Origin: Cryobacterium fucosi
GTDB taxonomy: Bacteria; Actinomycetota; Actinomycetes; Actinomycetales; Microbacteriaceae
Length of the DNA: 64,000 bases
Assembly (NCBI RefSeq): GCF_004403515.1
Contig: NZ_SOHH01000039.1
Coordinates: forward strand, 17,339 to 81,338
Direction of reading: 5' to 3'
Positions 55,320 to 64,000 of the stretch are shown in pieces; the first letter of the stretch is position 1, and every line of letters starts with the position of its first letter. The notes beneath the pieces were generated by a model, which ran no database searches, had not been told where the DNA came from, and saw only the letters and a list, made by a program, of their open reading frames with translations. A program made the translations under genes and the position numbers.

Positions 55320-55355
55320 TCGAACCTCTCCCGGTCTGTGAATCGCTGCGCGAAC

Positions 55356-55391
55356 CTCGAGTGCACGCAGCAGGGTGAATCCGCACTCGAG
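55356..55391. promoter_or_regulatory. Nine-base inverted repeat in the pilB leader
   Basis: Perfect arms CTCGAGTGC and GCACTCGAG separated by 18 bases, ending 37 bases before the pilB GTG. The spacing of about 27 bases centre to centre fits two faces of DNA bound by a dimer, or a stem in the leader RNA. No known regulator was matched. Confidence 0.45.
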
Positions 55392-55459
55392 ATGTAATAG
55401 GTAACAGAAAACGGTATCCCGCGGGGATGCCGCCGGCCAGTCCCGCGATCAGGGGGTAC

Positions 55460-55475
55460 GGGGCGAAATCGCCCC
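55460..55475. terminator. Short perfect hairpin after the GGDEF-EAL gene
   Basis: GGGGCG and CGCCCC arms around AAAT, about 140 bases after the stop of the upstream gene. It has no T run, so termination is uncertain. Confidence 0.35.
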
Positions 55476-55617
55476 GCACACGGTGTTTCTCGGTGCTGAG
55501 CCGTACCTGAAGAGTAGCGCCTCGGCACCCTGACCCCGCGCAGCAGCGCCGGGGAAGAGAGACCCGCGTCGCCATGGCTCCTCCGCGTCCGGGACGCCGG
55601 GGCGCACCACCTTTTGA

Positions 55618-58512
55618 CTAGTCGCCGAAGTACACGGCGGGTGACGCCGCCGGCCCCGGCTTCGAGAACAGGTAGCCCTGACCGTACCGGCAGCCCATTC
55701 CCTTCAGCAGGTCTCGCTGCCCGGTCGTCTCGATGCCTTCGGCGACGACATCCAGATTCAGGGAATCGGCCAGGCGCAGGATTCCCTCCACGATCGCCCG
55801 GTCGTGCTCCGAACGCTCGAGGTCGCGGATGAACGTGAGGTCGATTTTCAACAGGTCGACGGTGAAGGCCCGCAGGTGGGTGAACGAGGAATAGCCCGTG
55901 CCGAAGTCGTCGATGGCCAGTCGCACCCCGATGGCGCGCAGTTCCTGGAAGGTGCGGGCGGCGGAGTCGATCGCCTCGAGCACGGCGCTCTCGGTCAACT
56001 CCAGCCAGAGCTGGGCCGGAGGCAGCCCGGATTCGCTGAGCGCCCGCTTCACGACCGCGCCGAAGTCGTCCTGCACGAACTGCCGCGGTGACACGTTGAC
56101 GCTGACCGCCAGCCCCTTCTCCAGCGATGCGGCCGCCCGGCAGGCCTGACCGAGCACGGTGGTGCCGATCCCCTTGATCAGGCCGACCTCCTCCGCGATG
56201 GCGATGAAGTCGCCCGGGAAGACCAGCCCCCGGTCCGGGCGCCGCCAGCGGGCGAGCGCCTCGGTGGCAACCACGGTGTCGTGCTGCAGGTCGACGATCG
56301 GCTGGTACCAGGTTTCGATCTCGCCCCGTTCCACCGCGTCGCGCAGGGCCAGCTCGGTGTCCAGCCGGCGTTCGATCCGGCTGCGCAGGTCGTCGTCGAA
56401 GACCTCGTAGCGGGCCCGGCCCCTACCCTTCGCGAGGTACATGGCCTGGTCCGCGTTGCGCAGGAGCGACTCGGCGTCGTCGTGGCCGAGACCGAACGCG
56501 ATGCCGATGCTGGCGTCGACGGATGCGACCTGGTCGCCGATGAGGATCGGCTCGGCAATGGCCTTCTGCAGCGCGTCGGCGATCTTGTGCACGTCCCGGT
56601 TGCTGCCGACATCCGGGCAGATCACGACGAATTCATCGCCGCCGATGCGGGAGACCGTGTCGGTGGACCGGGCGTTCAGGCGCAGCCGGAGGCCCACCTC
56701 GGTCAGCACGGCGTCGCCGGCGTGGTGGCCGAGGCTGTCATTGACGAACTTGAACCGGTCGAGGTCGATGAACAACACGGCGACGCCCAGGCCGCGCTGC
56801 GTCGCCTGGAGAAGTGCCTGGTTGAGCCGGTCGAGCAGCAGCAGGCGGTTGGGCAGGTTCGTCAGGGGATCGTGGAAGGCGAGATGCTCCACCCGTGCCT
56901 CGGCCAGTCGGCGGGCGGTAATGTCCTCCAATTGGTACAGCAGACCCCCGGCCTGTTCTCCCTCCTGGATCTCGGCGATGCTGACCTTGACCCAGGTTTC
57001 CTCATCATCGCCACGCCGCATCCGACGATCCAGGCGCTGGCGGGTGGAGTGGCCATCGATGAGGGCCACCCGATCGTATTCTCCGCCGGTATCGGCGGGC
57101 ATGAAGATCTCGTCGATGTGCTCGTTGACCACCGCGGAGGATCGCCCGGTCAGGTCGAAGAGCCGTTTGTTTGCCTCCAGCACCTCACCGTCGAGCGAGA
57201 CGATCGCCGTGCCAAGCGGAGAGGATGCGAAGGCCGCCTCGAAGCGCGCCCGCGCCGCAGCGGCCGCCTCCTCGGCGTTGCGGAGTTCGGTGATGTCCGT
57301 CACGGTGGCCAGGTGTCCGGTGACGGTGTCGGATTCCGAGTCGCGGATCGGGGCCGTGCTGACCTGGACCCAGCTGATCCGGCCCTGCGGAGTGCGGAAG
57401 CGCAGGGTGGTCTCGTAGCCGATTCCGGAGGCGACGGCCGCGCCCCACCCTGCCCCCACGCGTTCGGCGTCTTCCGGGTGCATCGCCCTCGCCCAGCCGT
57501 CGCCCAGCGACTCGGGGAGGGTGAGTGCACTCAGGGCCAGCCACTGGTCGTTGGCGGTGAGGAGCCCGCCGCCGCCGTCCAGCTCCACGATGCCGACCGG
57601 CGCGATCTTGATGATGGTGTGGAGCTTGTCGGCGACCTCCGCGAGCTCACGGGTTCGACAATCCACCGTCGCCTCGAGGGTGCGATTCACCTCGGCCAGC
57701 CTGTGCATGGCCTGGTCGCGCTGCCGGTCGAGTTCGCGCAGCCTCAGCGCCGCGATCCAGGTCAGCGCGGAGCCGAGAACGGTCATGCTCATGATCAGGA
57801 TGGCGACGCCGAAGACGGTGTCGAACCAGCCCTGCCGCTGGCCCAATAGGCGCAGCCCGCCCAGGATGAACGGGCCGAAGATGAGGAACGGCACGACCCG
57901 GCGCATCAGCTCGCCGGCGCTGCCGCCATCCCGGAGCAGACCGACCAGGCCGACTTCAGGGCGCTGGAGCAAAAGCGACACGGCCAGGATCGTCAGGCTC
58001 AGCGCCGTGTGGAGCGCCACGCTCGTGAACCCGCTCACGGTGTACAGGGCTGAAACGCCGTAGGCATAGCCCAGCAGGGCGATCAGGCTGAGCAGGAGCG
58101 AGGCGAGGGCGAGGACCTGCATCACCGTTGTGCGTTCGAGTCGGCTGGCGATGACGGCCAGTCCGAGCAGGATCAGCGCCACCGCCGCGGCCGGGGCCAT
58201 CCGCGGGTCCTGGCCGCCGAGGTTGATCCCCGGAACCCAGACGTCGATGCCCAGCGTCGACCCGATCGCGTACCCGACGAGCGTCGCCCCGCCGAGTGCG
58301 ACGACTACGGCCCCCAGAAGGACGGTTGCCCGCCGTTCCGAGAGCACCAACGACAGCGACAGCATGATCAGGGCGATGGCAGTCGTCGGCTTCATCGCCA
58401 CGAGGCCGGGCAGCACGGTCGTCAACGCGAGGGCCTGGGTGTACCAGCCAATCAGAACGATGAGCCCCATGGCCCCGACGAAAACTGCCCCCGCTCGACT
58501 TGCGAACCGCAT
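55618..58512 (-). CDS. Membrane PAS-GGDEF-EAL cyclic di-GMP protein
   Basis: A 964-residue signalling protein. Residues about 1-265 form a membrane sensor of eight or more helices, then a coiled-coil, a PAS domain (about 302-415), a second PAS (about 428-540), a GGDEF domain (about 545-710) with the intact SRIGGDEFVV active site, and an EAL domain (about 720-960) with TEALARW, DDFGTGYSS and AEGIET. Both activities, making and breaking cyclic di-GMP, could be present. It is on the same strand as, and 298 bases upstream of, pilB. Confidence 0.93.
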   Translation of the reverse strand: MRFASRAGAVFVGAMGLIVLIGWYTQALALTTVLPGLVAMKPTTAIALIMLSLSLVLSERRATVLLGAVVVALGGATLVGYAIGSTLGIDVWVPGINLGGQDPRMAPAAAVALILLGLAVIASRLERTTVMQVLALASLLLSLIALLGYAYGVSALYTVSGFTSVALHTALSLTILAVSLLLQRPEVGLVGLLRDGGSAGELMRRVVPFLIFGPFILGGLRLLGQRQGWFDTVFGVAILIMSMTVLGSALTWIAALRLRELDRQRDQAMHRLAEVNRTLEATVDCRTRELAEVADKLHTIIKIAPVGIVELDGGGGLLTANDQWLALSALTLPESLGDGWARAMHPEDAERVGAGWGAAVASGIGYETTLRFRTPQGRISWVQVSTAPIRDSESDTVTGHLATVTDITELRNAEEAAAAARARFEAAFASSPLGTAIVSLDGEVLEANKRLFDLTGRSSAVVNEHIDEIFMPADTGGEYDRVALIDGHSTRQRLDRRMRRGDDEETWVKVSIAEIQEGEQAGGLLYQLEDITARRLAEARVEHLAFHDPLTNLPNRLLLLDRLNQALLQATQRGLGVAVLFIDLDRFKFVNDSLGHHAGDAVLTEVGLRLRLNARSTDTVSRIGGDEFVVICPDVGSNRDVHKIADALQKAIAEPILIGDQVASVDASIGIAFGLGHDDAESLLRNADQAMYLAKGRGRARYEVFDDDLRSRIERRLDTELALRDAVERGEIETWYQPIVDLQHDTVVATEALARWRRPDRGLVFPGDFIAIAEEVGLIKGIGTTVLGQACRAAASLEKGLAVSVNVSPRQFVQDDFGAVVKRALSESGLPPAQLWLELTESAVLEAIDSAARTFQELRAIGVRLAIDDFGTGYSSFTHLRAFTVDLLKIDLTFIRDLERSEHDRAIVEGILRLADSLNLDVVAEGIETTGQRDLLKGMGCRYGQGYLFSKPGPAASPAVYFGD

Positions 58513-58662
58513 TACGTGTTCCTCTGCTCCCGAATGGCAGATATGCCGACCGTGACTTGAACACTACGGTGTTCCCGGCTACCTTGCTCCCCACCGCGCG
58601 GGGCGAAACGGGTATACCGTGGCCCGCATCCGGCTTTGCCGGCCCGGGATGGAGGAAAGACG

Positions 58663-59601
58663 ATGGGACGCAACATGGGCTCCGGGGTGCTTACGGGAAT
58701 CGGTTCCACGCCACTGATCCAGCTGAACAACATCGTTCCACCCGGGTCGGCCCGGGTGCTCGCCAAGCTCGAGTGGGCGAATCCGACCGGGAGCATGAAG
58801 GATCGGATGGCCGTGGCGGCGATCGCAGGAGCCGAGGCCCGCGGTGATGTGGCGCCCGGCGACACGATTGTCGAGTACACCTCCGGGACGACGGGGATCT
58901 CCCTCGCCCTGGTCTGCGCCGCCAGGGGATATCGGCTCCATGCCGTTTTCTCCGACGCGTTCAGTAACGAGAAACGCCGCACCATGGAGGCATTCGGGGC
59001 AACGGTCGAGGATGTGCCCAGCGACGGGGGGCGAATCACGGAGCAACTGATCAAAGCGATGATCAAACGGGCCGGTGAAGTGAGCGAGCAGCCCGGCCAC
59101 TGGGCCTGCGATCAGCTCAACAACCTCGACGCGGTCACCGGTTACCTGCCGCTGGGAGAGGAAGCCTGGGAGCAGTCGTCCGGGCAGGTGGATGCCTTTG
59201 TTCAGAGCGTCGGAACGGCCCACTCGATCCATGGCACGGCGCGTGCACTGCGCGCCCATCAGCCGGCGCTCCGGGTCTTCGCCGTCGAGCCCGCCGAGTC
59301 TGCCGTGCTCTCGGGAGGCCCAACAGGCTCGCACCGGATCGAAGGAATCGGGATCGGCTTCATTCCGCCGCTGTGGGAGCCAGACGAGGTCGACGGGATC
59401 GAGCAGGTTTCGAGCGAGGAGGCGATGGTGATGAGTCGGCGGCTGGCCCGGGTGGAAGGCGTCTTCGCGGGCACCTCGTCCGGGGCGAACGTTGTCGCCG
59501 CGCTCCGCGTGGCTGAGCGACTCGGGCCGGATGCGACCGTCGTCACCGTGATCATCGATTCCGGCCTCCGCTACCTCAGTACTGACCTGTACCGGCGCTA
59601 A
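58663..59601 (+). CDS. Cysteine synthase-like PLP enzyme
   Basis: A 312-residue member of the fold-type II PLP family. The PLP lysine is Lys46 in NPTGSMKDRMA and the substrate loop reads YTSGTTGISLA, with Thr where CysK has Asn. The phosphate-binding loop, Gly-Thr-Gly-Gly-Thr in CysK, is SVGTAHSIHGTARA here. So the reaction is probably beta-replacement or beta-elimination but not surely O-acetylserine sulfhydrylation. GGAGGAAAG lies before the ATG at 58663. It is divergent from the GGDEF-EAL gene with 150 bases between. Confidence 0.82.
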   Translation: MGRNMGSGVLTGIGSTPLIQLNNIVPPGSARVLAKLEWANPTGSMKDRMAVAAIAGAEARGDVAPGDTIVEYTSGTTGISLALVCAARGYRLHAVFSDAFSNEKRRTMEAFGATVEDVPSDGGRITEQLIKAMIKRAGEVSEQPGHWACDQLNNLDAVTGYLPLGEEAWEQSSGQVDAFVQSVGTAHSIHGTARALRAHQPALRVFAVEPAESAVLSGGPTGSHRIEGIGIGFIPPLWEPDEVDGIEQVSSEEAMVMSRRLARVEGVFAGTSSGANVVAALRVAERLGPDATVVTVIIDSGLRYLSTDLYRR

Positions 59602-59854
59602 TTTCCCCCACGACAGGGCACGCCGAGCGGCGTATGATGAAGTCGATATGCGATAGCCAGCGTCCATCGGACCGGGAAACTGGACTCGGCGGACGAAGAG
59701 TTTCCGCCACGATTCGCGCCCGTTGCCCCTCGCGGCCGGCACTCCCACTGGGAAGCAAGCGCCATCGGATCCCGGTTCCGCGTATTGCGATCGGGTTTTC
59801 TTGTCGACGCTCCTCCCCCTAGGTTCATTTTCACAAATGAGGAGGATTTCTCAC

Positions 59855-60226
59855 ATGCTGAAGGAACTGCACACCGTCTTGCCCGCCGCCGACCTCAAGC
59901 GCGCGCAAGCTTTCTATCACGATGCCCTCGACCTCGACCCCGCCGAGGTTCACCAGGGCACCCTCACCTACCGCCTGGATTCCGGGGCGGCCTTTGAGAT
60001 CTACGAGACGAGCAACGCCGGAACCGCCCGGAACACCCAGATGGGATGGATCACCGACGATCTCGATGCCGAAATGACGAAATTGCGTGCCCGCGGGGTG
60101 ATGTTCGAGGACTATGACATCCCGGGCATGAAAACCGTCAATGGAGTGGCCGCCGCGGACGATATGAAATCCGCATGGTTCCGAGACACCGAGGGAAACT
60201 TCATCTGCGTCTCCGAGATGCTCTGA
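59855..60226 (+). CDS. VOC (glyoxalase/bleomycin resistance) family protein
   Basis: A 123-residue single-unit VOC protein, MLKELHTVLPAADLKRAQAF then YHDALDLDP at the start and WFRDTEGNFICVSEML at the end. It has the paired beta-alpha-beta-beta-beta pattern; one metal-ligand Glu may be that of FEIYET. The family covers glyoxalases, dioxygenases and resistance proteins, and the substrate cannot be deduced. A strong GGAGGA precedes the ATG. It is 253 bases after the cysteine-synthase-like gene and may be separate. Confidence 0.85.
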   Translation: MLKELHTVLPAADLKRAQAFYHDALDLDPAEVHQGTLTYRLDSGAAFEIYETSNAGTARNTQMGWITDDLDAEMTKLRARGVMFEDYDIPGMKTVNGVAAADDMKSAWFRDTEGNFICVSEML

Positions 60227-60288
60227 TCCCAGTTGCTCTCACGGCCGAGGTTTCCGGATGGCGGCACAGCGCCACCCGGAAACCGGAA

Positions 60289-61626
60289 TCAGGAGAGCTC
60301 CGCCCCCGCCGTGCCGACCGCGTCGATGCCTGTCCTCGATCGTGTTTCGGGGCCCATGAATGCGCCGGTTGCGACCAGGAATCCGGCCAGTGCCAGCAGG
60401 GCTGCCACCGCCAGGTGCTCGCCGAGAACGCGCTGCAGCGGAGGCAGATAGAACGGATACAGGGCGGGCAGCACGATCGACAGGCTGTAAGCGACCCCAT
60501 ACCCGCTGGAGCGCACCGCTGTCGGGAAGCGCTCCGTCAGGTAGGCCGCAACGGGCCCGTAAACGGAAACGGTCACAACCTGCAACGCCGCCACAAGGAG
60601 AACGAGCGCTGGCCCCCCTGCCTCACGAAACACCGCCAGATACACGGTCGGCGCGAGAACAGCGGAAACGATTCCGAATCCGACGAAGAAGGAACGTCGA
60701 CCGGTCAGGGTCGAAAGGTGACCGCTGCCAGCCATGGCCAGGGCCGAAACCACGGTGGCACAGAGCATCGCGAAGGAGACGTCCTGGTCGCTGAGTTGCC
60801 CGCCGGCTTTGAGCTGGCCGGCGAGAACCGCGATCGCCATGTTGGTAAACAGCCACATGCCGCTCATCAACACGAATACCTGCCACAGTTGCCGACGATA
60901 CGGCCCGAACAGAACGTCCCTCAGCGGGGTCGACGCCTTGGCTGCGCGCGTCCAGATCGGGGAATCGGAGACGTTCCTGCGATAGTACTCGACCATGCCC
61001 AGCGCCATCAGTGCGCCCACGACGAAGGGAATCCGCCAGCCCCAGTCGCTGTACCGGTCCGGCCCCAGGATGCCGAGCAGGGCGAAGACCAGCGCGGCGA
61101 TCGAGGCGTTCGCCCACGGCGACATCCACATGATCAAACCGCTGACCAGGCCGCGTCTCCGCGGCAGCGTCCATTCCATGGCCAGGGGCACGGCTGCCGT
61201 GTACCCGCCGCCGATGAAGATACCGCCGAGGAAGCGCAGCGCGAGGATGGTCAGCAGTGTGCCCGAGCCGAACAGATTCTGGCCCGGCACCGCGGCGATC
61301 AGCGCAGTCGTGAGACCAACCCCGCCGATCGTGATCCTCGTCGTCGTGGTCCGGCCGATCCGGTCGGCGATCGGGCCGAAGATGGCCGCGCCGAGCGGAC
61401 GCCCGATCAGTGTGGCGACAAAGATCAGACCGGCGTTCGTTGCCATGTCCTCGGTGCCGTACAGGCTCGCCGCAGCCGGGGCCAGAGCGATGATGGGCAG
61501 GAAGATGTCGAACTGGTCGACGAAGTTGCCGAGTACCCCGCCCCTCACCGCGCTTCTGGCGCCCGCCGGCATCGTCCGGCCAGTAGGCGAGTCACTCACC
61601 GCTCTTGGCCCGATGTGAACCCGCAT
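60289..61626 (-). CDS. MFS transporter coupled to thiC
   Basis: A 445-residue transporter with 12 membrane helices. The first helix has GNFVDQFDIFLPIIALAP, and the loop motif A of the superfamily appears as GPIADRIGRTTTTRI and again as STLTGRRSFFVG in the second half. It looks like the metabolite:proton symporter (MHS) branch. The ATG at 61626 is 5 bases after the thiC stop without a clear ribosome site; a GTG nine codons later with AAGAGCG ahead is an alternative. Being behind the TPP riboswitch, it may move a thiamine precursor or product. Confidence 0.85.
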   Translation of the reverse strand: MRVHIGPRAVSDSPTGRTMPAGARSAVRGGVLGNFVDQFDIFLPIIALAPAAASLYGTEDMATNAGLIFVATLIGRPLGAAIFGPIADRIGRTTTTRITIGGVGLTTALIAAVPGQNLFGSGTLLTILALRFLGGIFIGGGYTAAVPLAMEWTLPRRRGLVSGLIMWMSPWANASIAALVFALLGILGPDRYSDWGWRIPFVVGALMALGMVEYYRRNVSDSPIWTRAAKASTPLRDVLFGPYRRQLWQVFVLMSGMWLFTNMAIAVLAGQLKAGGQLSDQDVSFAMLCATVVSALAMAGSGHLSTLTGRRSFFVGFGIVSAVLAPTVYLAVFREAGGPALVLLVAALQVVTVSVYGPVAAYLTERFPTAVRSSGYGVAYSLSIVLPALYPFYLPPLQRVLGEHLAVAALLALAGFLVATGAFMGPETRSRTGIDAVGTAGAELS

Positions 61627-61631
61627 GAGGT

Positions 61632-63385
<1,754 letters not shown>

Positions 63386-63441
63386 GTGGTGTGTGGACTC
63401 CTTCAGCCTATCCGTGGAACGAGCGCCGGCAAACAGGCGGG

Positions 63442-64000
63442 CTACGCGCCGGCCCAGACGCTGGCGATGATGTCGTGGGTGTATCCGTCGGGGCCGGAGT
63501 TGACGTAGTGGGTGGCCAGCCAGATCCCGTCGCGGAGGAAGTGCGACTCGCCAGAGGTGCCGCCATCCCCGGTTGTCTCGGCGACGCAGCGCAGCCCGCC
63601 GAGCTCCTCATAACACGTCATCCCGGCGGCGGCGAGGCGCGCCTTCACGGTCGCGCTCTGCTCCGCGGTGACCCAGACCAGGTTCGTGGTGAGTCCGCTG
63701 TCGGAGCCGCCCTTCGCGTTTCCCCAGATGCAGGTGAGTTTGTCGGCCGCGTCGATGACCGTGGTGAGTTCGGCATCCGCGGTGCCGTGGCGCACCTTGG
63801 AGTCTGCCGCTTCGGCCCACGCCGGGTTGAGCACCGCGGTTCCGAATGCCGTGACCATCGCCGGGCTGTAGAGCTCCGTACAGGTCGACGGATGCGGCCC
63901 GGCCGGGGTGGCGGCCGGGGCAGGCGCCGCTGCCAGCGCGACGGGCGCCGGTGTCTTGCTCGGCTGCGGACGCCCGGCCGCGGCCGCGTCACCGGGCACG
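63442..64000 (-). CDS. Uncharacterised exported protein, partial
   Basis: About 186 codons are visible and the frame is open to the right edge, so the N-terminus is probably missing. It begins within a Pro/Ala-rich linker (VALAAAPAPAATPAGPHP) and then a small domain with four Cys (STCTELYSP, LTCIWGN, MTCYEE, LRCVAE) that could form two disulphides. Such a layout is typical of secreted or lipid-anchored proteins of actinobacteria. No function is recognised. Confidence 0.6.
   Translation of the reverse strand, partial: VPGDAAAAGRPQPSKTPAPVALAAAPAPAATPAGPHPSTCTELYSPAMVTAFGTAVLNPAWAEAADSKVRHGTADAELTTVIDAADKLTCIWGNAKGGSDSGLTTNLVWVTAEQSATVKARLAAAGMTCYEELGGLRCVAETTGDGGTSGESHFLRDGIWLATHYVNSGPDGYTHDIIASVWAGA

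Larger units (their letters stand above)
55320..55617. other. Non-coding region before pilB
   Basis: About 300 bases without a gene. It must contain the promoter of the pilus locus and the end of the GGDEF-EAL gene. Two symmetric elements are seen and listed separately (55356-55391 and 55460-55475). No sigma-70-type pair of boxes was convincing. Confidence 0.6.

Noticed and set aside
55320..55617. A cyclic di-GMP riboswitch before pilB
   Set aside because: I looked for the GEMM core motifs and did not find them; only simple inverted repeats are present.

Overview
The window is GC-rich, has no rRNA or tRNA gene, and carries the ribosomal protein superclusters of an actinobacterium. Gene order, actinobacterial tails on several ribosomal proteins, a short-LID adenylate kinase, the absence of rpsN and rpsD from their usual places, and dispersed GGTCTCGACAAGCTCGACC-type repeats all point to Microbacteriaceae, for example Cryobacterium or a relative. 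That assignment is an inference from sequence alone.

Layout, mostly on the minus strand. 1-6115: glmS-acpS-alr-tsaE-tsaB-rimI-tsaD, a tightly overlapping run for amino-sugar synthesis, acyl-carrier activation, D-alanine and the tRNA t6A modification. 6149-7105: coaA, divergent. 7306-13330: rplQ, truA, rplM, rpsI and glmM, with one plus-strand membrane acyltransferase placed between rplQ and truA. 13378-16019: infA-rpmJ-rpsM-rpsK-rpoA (alpha operon). 16205-22390: a complete mannitol PTS locus (EIIB-like, HPr, EIICB, EIIA, mtlD, divergent PRD regulator, second EIIB-like) that separates map from infA. 22529-35030: the spc and S10 operons from rpsJ to map. 35569-36955: two antitoxin-type genes flanked by a pair of hairpin repeats. 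37249-41631: the str operon rpsL-rpsG-fusA-tuf.

42143-44420 holds three uncharacterised genes, two of them membrane proteins. 44528-55319 is a full type IV pilus locus without secretin, as expected for a single-membrane cell: pilB-pilT-pilC-pilA, three minor prepilin-like genes, then pilD-pilM-pilN-pilO. A multi-domain GGDEF-EAL protein (55618-58512) lies just upstream on the same strand, and PilB has an N-terminal domain of the type that binds cyclic di-GMP in other bacteria, so the two may form one regulatory unit. 58663-60226: a cysteine-synthase-like enzyme and a VOC protein. 60289-63385: thiC with a TPP riboswitch, and an MFS transporter 5 bases behind it. The right edge has a partial secreted or lipoprotein-type gene.

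The most unusual non-coding signal is a family of short repeats whose ends are always complementary (GATC with GATC, or GGTC with GACC). They occur in intergenic gaps, in tandem arrays inside ribosomal operons, as a perfect 48-bp palindrome before fusA, and inside the reading frames of rpsQ and pilD.
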